Assembly (NCBI GenBank): GCA_034008185.1 | Contig: CM067084.1 | Location: 62,200,599-62,264,598, forward strand | DNA from: Gorsachius magnificus | Taxonomy: Eukaryota; Chordata; Aves; Pelecaniformes; Ardeidae | Direction: 5' to 3' | DNA: 64,000 bases | Shown here: positions 32,987-44,997 of the stretch, piece by piece | Layout: the number at the start of each line of letters is the position of its first letter | Numbering within the stretch: position 1 is the stretch's first letter | Program-made: the position numbers and the translations under genes | The notes under the pieces: generated by a model | What the model saw: the letters and a program-made list of their open reading frames with translations, nothing else | Told to the model about the DNA's origin: nothing | Databases searched by the model: none

Positions 32987-35900
32987 TGCTATGGAAAAAA
33001 AAAAAAAAAGCAACTGTTGGTTTCCCCTGTTTATACCCAGGACTCCTTCTACAGTCACTTGGAACATCTAATTGTTTCCTCAACTTTTGGTCCTATGGAA
33101 GTACTTAGAAGCCAAAAAATAGTGGCAACCAAAACTCAGAGAGAATTTTAGCAATAAGAGGGAGCAAAATGAGAGCACTGCAGGATGAACAATGAGCTGA
33201 ATTTTTACTGTAACTAAGACACTAGGAAAAGAAAGGGTTAAATATTTGACAGGACCTGACAAGTGTGAATCTTGCTAACAGTGAATGAAACCTGGGGTGA
33301 ACAGAACTGTAGGAAAGGCGTACTGATAAAATGTTCTCATTTGGTAATGAGACTTTATCATCAATATCATCAGTAGTAAGCAGGCATTTTTCTGCAAGTA
33401 TTTTATGCATTAAAAATTATCCTTAATTTCAAAGTTACCTGGGTATGAGAACTGAGCAAAGAGTGAATTTACTGGAAATGCAGATAAAAATACATTTGAT
33501 GTATCAAGAAAATCGAGCAGAAAGGTTCAGCTAGTTGTTTGTAATTCTCTATTATATCCCTGTATCTACTCAGAAAGTCATTCTCGGAAAACTAAGCTGG
33601 ATGCCGTTTACACACACATTTTAATGTAATATATAAAATTATTACTATAGCCAGAAACAGATTTTAATATTGACTAAGAGTGAGCAGCTGGAATAAAATA
33701 AAAGAGACCAAAAAAAAAAGTGAATGACATGTACATGGAATAATGAAATGGTTTCAGTAACTTTTTTTTTCACCACAGTGCACTGCAGTTTTATACACGC
33801 TTTGCTTTCAGCTGGATCTACAGTGAAAAGAGTTGAAGATAGCCTCCTTCTGTCTAGAGGCCATTTTCCTCTTCTTTCTTCTTCCCTCGCACTCTGAACG
33901 AGAAGAGCGTCCCACCTTCAGATAGTCACAGCCTGAGCCTAACCATCTCCAACACAACACAAGAATGTGTTTTACCAGGGAAGTGGCAGCACAGGAGCCT
34001 GCGTTCCAAGATGACACTATGAAGTGGGTAACAAAAGAATAAAGTGACAGTTTAAGACAAAGAAGGCAGAACTAAGGTTACCTGATGGGGAAAAAATGTA
34101 GCTCCTATGGAATCTCAGTGGCAAGGTATTGAGAGAAATACCATAGGGGAGAAAGCAAAGCAAATTCCATTGTGTGTATTTCAAAGTTTTTAATTTATGA
34201 AGCTCACAAAGTAGGCAAGAAGAATACATGTCTTGTACTTGTCACAATGGAAGTTGGTCCTGAGGCAGGATTAACATTGCAAACTGGTATCAAATACACA
34301 CAAAAAAAATCATTAATATTTATGATAATGTATTTCATAAACACATAGAGCCAGGAACTGCAATCCTAGAAAACCTGGTGCTGTTAAATCTACAAGTAAG
34401 GATGTTACAAACCAAATGATGCAGCATTTCTGTGTAAAATACCAAATGACATATTCAAATAGGCTGTAAGAGTTATTATATTAGGTATAGAAAGGAAATG
34501 AAATAACTGTCACCCATTACAAAAGACTCACTAATGTTTCAGCATCAGACTGCTGTGTCCTCTCAGAAAAATAGAAATTACCTTGAGGGGTGGAGGAAAG
34601 CACTAATTTAGTCTAAAACTTTAAGTAATAAGCAGAAAAGAGACTGCCACACAGTCATGTCACCAAATAATCACCAAAAAGATAAACCAAATCGAACCAG
34701 TGAGAAGCACTGGCTAAAGAAGATCCAATAAAGATAGAATGTCTGAACAAAGTACGGCTTCAGCTGCTGTCAGGATTTGTCAGGGAAAACATGTAGGAAT
34801 GGAAACTGAACTCTAAAGAAAGAGCTAATTTCAGAAAGGGAAGGGGAGTAGGAGCCCAGTTCTAATAAGCTCATGGCACCTAGGAGGTCAAGTGAAACAA
34901 TCAGACCTTTAGGTGAACTCCACCCAGTTGCTTTCTGGAGGGACTGCCACATACTCAGGACTTTGGAAAATCCAACCCAGAGGGAGAAATAAGAAAATGC
35001 CAAAAGTAGGCAGAGTTTTTCATGTCACATCAGAACAAAAGCAGCACCACAGCAACCAAGAGCCCTGACTCTGCAAAGTACCTTGCATGCTGCCCCAGCG
35101 GGGTGAGCCCAGAACAGAGACAGCAGGAGGAAACAAAAATTATTCATTAAGCAGTGAGAAGAATTAACAGCAACCATATTGCTGAAAATTAACTCCCTAG
35201 AACAGAGGAAGAGGTCTAGAATGACAATAACAAAACCACCTAATGCAACGTACACACATGGACATAATCCCAGGATTTTGGTCTTAAATGATTCCATATA
35301 TGTCTACTGCAATACCTACTTTGTCTGTCAGAAGTCACAGCTTAGGGAGGTCCAAAAGACCTACAATTCAAAATCATCTATAGTGTTCCTATCACAGCAT
35401 GAGATGATCTAACATCTCAGCTGTTCAAAGAGAAGTTTTGTTTTCTACAGCTGCATCCTATGTTTATTTTGTATTTTGTTCTGCGTGAACACCATCCAAA
35501 AAATATCTGCAGCAAAATTTCCCTGCATCTGAGGTAGTAAAACTTTTGAACTATATAAACACACCAGGAAGGAATAAATAATCACTCCTCAGAATCACTG
35601 TGGTTTAGCACTTATAACACAAAGCATGGAATTGTTTGTGTTCAAATAACAGATTAATGTTAGACGACTTTTCCTGCAATTGTTGACCAACCATATCTAG
35701 CCCACAGAGTGGAATTTCCACAGAAAACAAAACACATTACTTGCTTTCTGCTGCCATAGCAATATCATGATTAATATTTTTTTATAAAATTTTAGGATGG
35801 TCTCCAAACAAACTTCCTACGGAAAGGAAAAGAAGCCTTGGTTTTCTAAAGCCCCCAGTTATATCTAACGTTTATAAGAATACAAGGCAGGAAATTTTCT

Positions 35901-36180
35901 ATATTACATTTCATACATTCAGTGTCTACCTTAACATGTACATATGCCCAAATGGATTCCACCTAAACAGTAAATGAATATGACAAAGTTATCTTGAATG
36001 GGTGTATGTTAGCAGAAAAACTAAGCTAAAGTAGCAAGCAAGCCAAGATTTCAGTCAGTAATACGTAGGAATATGCACACTGACATGCCTTTGATTAAGT
36101 AACTTCAGCACATTTAGCTGCAGTTCTGAACAGAGTCAAGTGAAAACTTGCAGGTTTTCAGCAATTTAATGTATTCCAGC
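32987..36180. other. No gene or element recognised
   Basis: AT-rich DNA starting with an A run (about 32,995-33,009) just outside LTR copy A. Open frames up to 90 codons have no supporting features. Confidence 0.55.
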
Positions 36181-36203
36181 GACTGCATGAGTCTAATGTG
36201 GCA

Positions 36204-36217
36204 GTTGCTATAGCAAC
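36204..36217. promoter_or_regulatory. Perfect palindromic RFX X-box, GTTGCTATAGCAAC
   Basis: The 14 bases equal their own reverse complement and match the full symmetrical X-box bound by RFX-family winged-helix factors (GTTRCC/Y-N-N-RGYAAC). RFX proteins control ciliary and immune genes and bind such sites in promoters and enhancers. There is no promoter or gene nearby, so if functional it would be distal. Chance occurrence of a 14-bp perfect site is low in 64 kb but not negligible given many possible motifs. Confidence 0.4.
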
Positions 36218-36485
36218 CACATTTTTCCTTAGAACTCTGAGTAGTATATGTGTAAGGGATTTCGCCATCTCACTGTCTAAGTTACTGTGGTGCTATGATA
36301 CCGCAGCTGTGACTCTAACCCAGAAACCTAACCCAGTCAGTAGTTATGTAAAATATATTTAACATTTTCCAAATTATCTCTTTCTGAATGATTAATTCTA
36401 ACCATATGCTGTTCTGACTTTGCACCCTTTCATAAACCCATTCGATGACAATTCAGAGAAAGGAAAAAAGTTGAACAGCTGCAAA

Positions 36486-36562
36486 AAAGTGGTAAATATA
36501 TCTATTTATAATTTACAAGTTATATTTAAATTATAATTTCCATGTATAAAATATAAAAATAT
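36486..36562. other. Extreme AT-rich island
   Basis: About 75 bases almost free of G and C (TAAATATATCTATTTATAATT and similar), about 270 bp from the X-box. Such stretches are sometimes matrix-attachment-like or nucleosome-depleted; this is only a composition remark. Confidence 0.5.
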
Positions 36563-39500
36563 GTCAACACTTATTCTTAGATTTTCTTTTTAGAACATTC
36601 TTTGAAGCATACCTTGGTGGCAATGGATCCTAAAGGATTTGACTCTCTTAAAAAAGTCATTACTTGTTGATGGTCACTGCAAGGAATTTTTATTTTTTCA
36701 CTTAACTCACCCTTAATCAAAATAGTCCAGAATCAAAGCCATGTTGTTAATTTACACCTTTGTAAATGCATTAGCAGACTCTGCTGTCTTGATGCCTGTT
36801 TGTCTGGTGTAAAAGGTGCAAGTATCGTTCTATTTGCATTTAGTTGCAAAAGACTAAATCTGCTAACTTTGCTAGAGGTGAAAAGGTACAGTAGTACCGG
36901 ACCAAGAAAATGTGTATTTTTACATTAGTCAATACATCAGCATATTAATGAGTCAAAATGTAGGGGACTACACACTAAAAACTGTGTGGAAATAAAAGGA
37001 ACAACCTGAATACATGGTGTCAGGGATTTTTAGGGGTGCTGAGTGTCCGCAGCTCCAAGTGAAAAGAATGGGAACTGACGTCAGTGGAATTATACCAGCT
37101 TCCAGCAGCTGTGAATTTGGCCTCAAGGTGATCTAATACATCTTTTCCATCTTTCATTTCTGTTTGACAGCTCCAGCACAACCAAAATATTTACTCCTCT
37201 TTGCAATTAAACTAAACAACTAAGCTATATAGAATAGACCATTCAATGCATTGAGGCAATTTCTTATATAAGAACAGGGGAGGCTTAAAATCCAAGTACC
37301 ATGCTCAAACAGGACTCAGTGGAACTGTTGATGCAGCTTTAGGGAGGCTTGGTAACAAACTCTCAGTGTCCCGAGGGGTTTCACAGCCTTCGTTTCCAAA
37401 AGCTGGCCATGACTTCCATGATATTAAATGTACCTTTCATGTTGGCTGTGACTGCTTGTTACAAAGCACTACCTCTGACACAGGCAATGCCCTCTTTCAT
37501 ATAATAATAACCTGCCTGATTATGCCAGCAGCCACCAGGGAGTAGGAAATAGGGTCTTGGTGTTCCTCTCAGTCTCAGATTATCCTCATCACTGGCAGAC
37601 CTCTTCTAGGAGAAAAATAGGCATTTTACCACTCCTGTTTAAAACAAACAGGTCCACAGGAAATAATTCAAGATAAGATTTCTGGTAAGCAGAAAGAGCA
37701 AAAATTTCATTCTGCTCATGTTTGGATACCCCATGCATAATCCAGCTAAACCAGAAATGATAACAGGTTAATCTGGTGACAGCAGCCTTGCCATGGGCTT
37801 CTGTGCAGGGTGCTCCAAATAAAGATGTGCACAGGGGTGAATGTTATCCATGCCTCACAAGCTGTTTTGGCAGGGACACCGCAGAGCCTCCTGGTCTCAG
37901 TGTGTAGGCACATCTGGGTGCTTTGGTATCCTGACTGTAGCTGCAGAAGCTCCAAATGTATATGCTCCCAGTGTCATCTGTGTCACAATACTGAGCAAAA
38001 AGACGCTTCAATGCCTTTAAAAGTCTCTAATTTTCAGTTTTACCCTCTGCAAAAATAATGGTGTTGGCAATGTTGAAAATAACGATCTATTTCACAGATT
38101 TATGGCAAGGACTAATTAGTTCATGTTTATACAGTATCTCAGAGATAGCAAGTAATGTTGGTAGGATACATGATTAAGTCTGGAGCCAACATAAAGCCTC
38201 AGGAAGTTTTCTAACTTTTGGAAAATGAGGATGTACTGATCTTGTGCAATGTGACAAAACACTGTTAGTTCCCAGTGAGTGATGGATAAGACAGATGTCT
38301 TTTCCTGCGAGGAAGGCTGGTTGTGCACCCTCCCCTAGTTACCATCCTGAATTAAATTGCATTTTGTAATCTACTCATATGTGCAGTGCAAAGGGCAGAT
38401 ATTTCTTATGTTTCTCAACCATAGCATACCACCTGTCATCTTTTTCTATTTGATTTACTACATAACAGCTTCTAACTGCACCAGACCTTGTGATAATTTC
38501 CTTAAAGCAAATTTGCTGTTTCTTATCTAATCCAAATAGCAGTAATTGTTTACTATACCTCTCCTATCACACTTAAAATATGAAGCCACTATTGTCAACA
38601 GCATTTTGATTTCCATGTAGACATCACTGTTTCTTGGTATAAAGTTTTCATTCAGCTGGCTGCCTGTTTCCATTACTACATGTTAAACTTCAGGTTCCAT
38701 TTTGCTACTCTCTCTCTCATTTAGGGTTTTTTCCCCTGTTCTTCCTCTAACTTCTTTCTCCTACTCTCAGTATACGTGTATCTATTCAAGATTAAAAACC
38801 AACATAACAGTAAAAAAAAAAAAAAATCTTTGTTTCTTGCAGGGAGCTCTGGGATACTGACAGATGAGTTAAACTAGAATTGTCAGAACATTTCTTTTCA
38901 GCTTGAACCCAGGTCAGTTTTTCCTTTAACTCAAAATAATATTTCTATAACCCAGGTCATTGCAGTAAATCCTAAGGAAATCACCAAGAAAGTACAACCA
39001 ACGTCCTAACACAGCTTAAGTGCTCATAAATGGATTTCTTCTGTGCCTTTACTAAATTAAATTGAAGTGTAATGATTTATAGTATTACCATGTGACAACA
39101 GTCAGTACATTAGATGTTACATTATCCATTAAGCTCAAAGGATTTTATTTATATTGCTTTGTTTTTTAGAAGCGTGTGATGACCTCCACCAGTAAATAAG
39201 TATTATGTGACCATAATGGATTCCACATGTAAATCGCAACTCCAGCTGCAATTACAGCTTTACCCAGCATGCCTAGTTTTAGTCAAATAAATATTCTTAC
39301 TAAAGCAAGTAGGCCGTTGTTCCTATTAATCTTGAAGATGGGTTAAAGATTCAGATTCCTTGAATGTTAATCTTTTTGCCACATTCTGCTAATATTTTCT
39401 GAAGTGTTCAGAGCCCACATGCGTTGAAGTATTTAGGTTCCCACATGAAACCAAGGGGCTTGTATGATGCTAGCTTATGGGATTTAGGACTTTATCCCAT

Positions 39501-42500
39501 TTCAAAAGTGACCCAGGCACATAGATCAGATTCACAGGGCTTAGGGAGAAAGATTTTTGGTTCTGTCTTCTCTTCAACTCATAGAAATACACACCATATT
39601 CTTTTCTAAATGTTTAAAACAACTGTGATAGAGATGTAGAGATCTAGCTTGGAAAGCAAGAAGTTGTAAAATAGATAATTTCATATTTTAGCAGAAAGAA
39701 GAAAGATTAAGAACAAAAAGAAAAGGAAGGCAGGACTGATAACAGTGCACATAATAATCACATTGGCATTGATATTATTTTGCACTGAGAGGACATTTTC
39801 ATCAAGCTATTTGTTGCTGTGCTTTTACTCTCTACAGTATTTTTCCCAGTTTGCAAGCATAGGCAATGTAGACTTAATAAAGATGGATCTGTTCCCAGGT
39901 CCAGTGCAAGTCAAAGATTAAATGCCATTAAATTTTCTCTTTCATCAGAATGAATACAATGAACAACTCAACACAAAAGCTACCGTACTCAGCCGTATAT
40001 GTTATAGGGAGGCCATAAACTATTACCGCCAGCCTGGGAATGTAACACTGAATTTACCTAACTTCCTTTGTTTAACATTTTCAGGTTTTTATCAACAGAG
40101 AGTGGGGGTTTTGTGTTGGGTTTTGGGGTTTTTTTTCCTTCTAAATAGCAGGGTGAGTGTTGTGGTTTTTTTAATTTTTGTTTTGCTTTACAAAATCATG
40201 TTTGTTACAACATCACCTCCAAGTAAATGAAACAAGAAGACTGTGGGTATAACAGTGTTTTTACAGAAGTTCTACTTTAGTTAGGGTGATATTTTTAGTT
40301 AATCTGACTGCAAATGTATTAATTGCCTCACAACTGAAATCACATCCTGTGGGATCAAGCTGACTTCTGGGGGACCCCCATATATACAGAACAAGCACAA
40401 CCTAAGCATTTTGCTTTGCTCGAGGAGTACAGTGGTTTCAGTCACCACCATACATAATACCCTTTGGAATGATCTATTTGCCTCCTATTGATCATTAAGA
40501 GTCTAATATGATTTGTATGATCTTTACATCACAAATCCAACACCAATGTTTAAGCCACCTTACAGGCACAGGGAAGAGTGTTAAGAACAAGTCTTATTCT
40601 GATATAACTGCATTTGTTTCAAAATACCTCATGACATTGATTTCAATAAACTTAGTCCCAACATGACCTGGCTTAGATGATACCAGGATCCACCCTTAAC
40701 ATAAAAGTGGAAGGTTTTTTTTTCCAGTACTGCCACAGAATGATAATCAGCATCTGCATAAGTATAGATAGTTAAAAAATAGATACTATTTTCTGAACTG
40801 ACATAAGATTTACTTTCAGATTGATGTTTAGAGACCACATTGACCTAAACCTTATCATTGTGATAGCTTATTTAATCTCCCTGGCTCATGTTTTCTCTTT
40901 TTCATTACCATAGGTTTTCTGATTTCTCATTCCAAGTTCTCATTTTATTTTTTATTTAGCAGGTTTCTGATTTCCCTCCACCACCTGCTAATAGCTAAAA
41001 CAATGTTTCACAGATTGAAAATTTAAAAAAAGGCAACAAGGGGGGAAAAGGAAGGGAGTTGGCTGCTGGTCTCCCTAAATTCACCTGTGAGACCTTTCAG
41101 TTTTAGAGGTATGAGAAAACCACCAGGTTACCCATCCTTCTGGCAAGACATGAGCACCCTCACTCAATCAATTCTGCTTGCATATACATTAGTGCTACTT
41201 TAATTTCTGAGGACAATACAGTAATAGAATCATGCAGCTGTAGTTACATGATTTAGGTGATGTTATGCAACAACAAGGCATCATGCAGCAGCTCAGGGAA
41301 AAGAAAATCTAAATATAACACCATCACCCAATAACAGTACAGAGCCACATTTACTTAATTAGTAAAACACTCCATGGCACTGGAAGACATCACATCGTTT
41401 GGTTACCTGACTGCCAGGCTTGTGACTACCAAAGAGTTTTGCTCTCTATTTCCAAGTACAGTGAAAGGCTACATGACACACCCTGAGACCAGCATTATCT
41501 GGCTTATGTTAACTAGTGATGTACCCATCAATAGTCCCAAAGTCCCCTCTGTATGTGAAAGGAAGACTAGGAAAAGTTTTACCATTTCACCTTGCTAGCT
41601 TGTGATGATAAGTATTTAGATTTGGTGATAAGAATTCATATGCATACCAATGAAAACTACCACACAAATTTCCTGTAAATGATTTGGCAATATGAATGGA
41701 GAATAAGAGAAATTTCAGAGAGAAACTCATACCTGGCCGTGGTTTTCAAACCTTCCAAAAACCAGGAGACAAGAGGCAGATAATGGAGGGTTAAATCCAA
41801 GTCCATTTTGAAGAACCATTTTATTACAAAACTGCTGAGAAGAAAAAAAGAAAAATATTAACAAGGATGAATCAGGGATAAAGAATAAGGAATATTTCTC
41901 TTTCAACTTTAATCTCACCAATTGCATACAAACATACAAAGCTTTATAGTCAGACATGATACTAAATTTCCCATATAATTGCATGCCAGACTACTTTTTT
42001 TTTCTTTCTCAGGTATTCATCCCCTAATTAGGCCTAAGAAGATGATGAAATATGTTTTTATTTCTATTACCACGTATGCCAGAATCCAACTACATGTTGT
42101 TAACCACAGACCTTGTCAGGTCCATCCTACACGAAATGTGTAGCTGACTTAAATTCTGATCTACACATTTTTTATATTGTAAGTTATTTGGTGCAACTTA
42201 GTATTTTGGAAAAATCTCTGTGTTTATTCACTTTGCAAAAGATAAATCTAGATGAACGTACCACTTCTCATTGGCTGTGCAATTAGTCTTAAAGTCCTTT
42301 TGCTATGCTACAAACCAGTACAGCAAAAAACAATCTGCATGTACTTCTTAGAAACTCTATTAGAACATACCAAAGCCATGAGAAATTACTGTCACTGAAA
42401 AATATTTTATACTTAACTTTTTCATTGTTTCTTTTCCAATGAGTTTCCTTGGGGAAATGAAAGTTTTCTTTGTGGGCAGACATGCAGTAATGTAGCTCTA

Positions 42501-44100
42501 ACACCAACCGGGATTTAACTCTTTGAAACAAAAAGATTGTCTTCGTATGCCAATTCCATAACTGTGGCTGTCAAATCTGAGCTGCTGCCTGAGAAAGGAA
42601 CAGCAGGAAGATGAGGAAATACAGCATTTTTCAATCAAAAAGTCGGGTTCAATTTCATTTAGCAATATCTCCCTTCTCATCATGTACTTCACATTACCAA
42701 TTTACATCATGAGCAGCAGAGATTCAGACACATTTATATCCTGTGTAAAAATTCTGGACATTCTCTTTTTTCTATACAACTGCACATACATACAAACACA
42801 TATACAAACAGAACAATCAAAACACTCAGAAATCAAGGTTATGTGTAAACAGACCTTTTCAATTCTGAAAAAAATCCGTCATTAGAATAGGATTCTGGGG
42901 CTTTTCGTACTGCTGCACTTAAAATGGAACAGAACACTTACAGAATATATAGTATATTGAATTTCCCATTAAACCATTGAAGTTAGAATATACTTCTTTG
43001 TATTAACTTGAAATATTAGTTGCAAGTGCTAAAAATGCACTGATTTCTTTATGTGTTGCCAACAAATAGGTGGATACTATATATAACCACACACAACAGC
43101 AGCCATTCACCGTTGAGGACACTGCATGTGTCTTCTAAGGTGCAGATCCCAAACTCAATACTACTGTGTTTATTACTGCACTCACCTTAATCTCATATTG
43201 CTGGCTGAGCAGCACTCATTAAACTTGATAGTGCCACACTAACACATCTATATTGCTTTCAGGATCCCTGATAGCGTGCTCAAGCCCAACTGTAGTACCC
43301 CTGTGCAGTGCTGTGTTGTGCCATGCAATCATAGTCTGGAAGGACACTTCAAGAATTAACAGCATTGTTAATTTTGGACAGTTAGATTCATTACATTGTA
43401 AGGCCAAACTTCACCTGCTTCAGTTGATGCCACTCCTCTATATCACTCTACTTTCCATTGGAATTAAATGATCTTACAAATGGTCTCAAATATTTCTCTC
43501 GACAATATGTTGAGGAGCTTTGGCAACCATCACCTTTCTTAGATAACTTCCTTAAACTTCAAAATTATGCCTATTTGACAGATGTAGAGTAAATAGAACC
43601 CTCTTCATGTGCAAGATAATCCCCCAAGTATCATAGCTCCTCTCAAACACTTAATTATTGCCTTAAAGCCCTCTTGAAGAGTCAGGTGAATTCTGAAGTA
43701 TTCCATTTGCAGAAAAAGATTCATTTTAACTATTTTCTGAATTATTTAAACAATCCTTAATCTACACCACTGTAATATCTCATGTTTATATATCTAGTTT
43801 ATCTCATAACGCTTTGCATCACAATTTCAAAAAATACCTAATAATACATATACAATGCTCAGTGCTGTTCAGTGCATGTTTATCAGTCCTTTTTGTTTCC
43901 TTTGATAATTCTTTTAACTATTGGCCAGCTAGAACAAGTGCAACCAAGGAGAAGAGGTGTCAGATTTTTCCACCTAACTTTTTTGAAAATATACAGCAGG
44001 ATAGAGGACAGTTTGTATTCATTTCCCCACTTCTAAAAAGGCTGTAATCTGAACTCACATTCATGAACACTTTTGATCATCTAACAAGTATAGCCCCTCA
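36563..44100. other. No gene or element recognised
   Basis: Long AT-rich stretch with only short frames. It includes an A run at about 38,812-38,826 and a TGACTTCAGTGG-like relic word near 37,075 that has become a full CRE, TGACGTCA (37076-37083). No splice-bounded coding signal or known transposon was seen. Confidence 0.55.
37076..37083. promoter_or_regulatory. Perfect CRE word TGACGTCA
   Basis: This is the full palindromic CREB/ATF site. The surrounding GGGAACTGACGTCAGTGGAATTATACCAG resembles a dispersed old motif that normally reads TGACTTCAGTGGAGTTACACCAG, so one T to G change would have created it. No promoter context. Confidence 0.3.
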
Positions 44101-44658
44101 TACCTATTTGTTGGCACTGTTGTAGTGTGAACTCACCTCGACGGAGGTGCTCACTCTCAGGTCATAACTTCGTAAGAGCCAGGCCTCCTTATTGCTGCTG
44201 CTCATTGAACCACTCGTTGTTCTTGTTATATAAAAACATGTCACACAAATATACACCAAATGCTGGCTTATGTTGAATACTCTTTACTAGAATGAATATA
44301 CCATGCTATTCATAATATTGCAAGCAGAAGTATAAACCTAAGATTGTGGCATACTATTGTTACATATTTACTGAGGCATCACAAAGAGAAATAGATCAGA
44401 GTTTCCCAAACTGAATACATTTGATGAAAGATCTATGGTGAAGTGCCAGTACAGACAAATTGCAGGCTGACAAGCAACATATTCACTTCTTCTTGCCTTG
44501 TGGCTTCTAGGCAATATATGAATACAACATCACCAGTCAAGAGAGCAAAATCTGCTGATCACAGACTGTGACAACATAAGGCAGTCAAACATTTCAGCAT
44601 CTGCTCTGTTTCTCTATGGCTGCTGAGGGTGATGTGCTAGGCTACATCTCCCCCTTCC
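44101..44658. other. Exon-like minus-strand segment, not called as a gene
   Basis: On the minus strand, ATGAGCAGCAGCAATAAGG (from 44203) opens a frame MSSSNKEAWLLRSYDLRVS that reaches GTCGAG followed by GTGAGT (about 44,129), a near-perfect splice donor. The segment is GC- and CpG-richer than its flanks. I do not recognise the peptide, the possible acceptor upstream is poor, and no partner exon was found. It may be a first coding exon of an unknown transcript, or chance. Confidence 0.15.
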
Positions 44659-44997
44659 TCACCAAAGTGAGTCAACAGGGTGACATCTATACAGGACAAC
44701 AGGAACGTTACCCTGGATGCCATCTCCACTGACATCTAAAAAACAGGTCACAAAGTCCCAGCTGAATAATTGCATTGACTTTCTGTTCGATTTAGAATCT
44801 GTTACTCTTCTTACAGAACTCACAATACCAACTGCTGTTGAGATATACGAGACAAACAAAAGACATTCAGATTTTATAGCAACAGCTGCAGACAGTACAG
44901 GCACTCCCAGCCACAGCTGGGGATCCTCTCCTGGATTCCCAGTCGCTATTACTACACCCAGAAAGCTCCTGACTCCTGGCAGGTACTGAAAAACCAC
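44659..44997 (-). other. Unexplained island open on both strands
   Basis: A minus-strand frame of 112 codons (hydrophobic stretch around GVPVLSAAVAIKSECLLFV) overlaps a plus-strand frame of 90 codons. An acceptor-like GTGGTTTTTCAG and a donor-like TTTG-GTGAGG bracket it on the minus strand (44,985 to 44,663). No family recognised. Splicing it to the segment at 44.2 kb would create TGA at the joint, so the two do not form a gene together. It could be part of an old repeat I do not know. Confidence 0.2.

Noticed and set aside
44129..44985. Joining the two minus-strand exon-like segments as one gene
   Set aside because: The upstream segment ends in phase with TG and the next would begin with A, giving a TGA stop at the junction; the acceptor is also weak.
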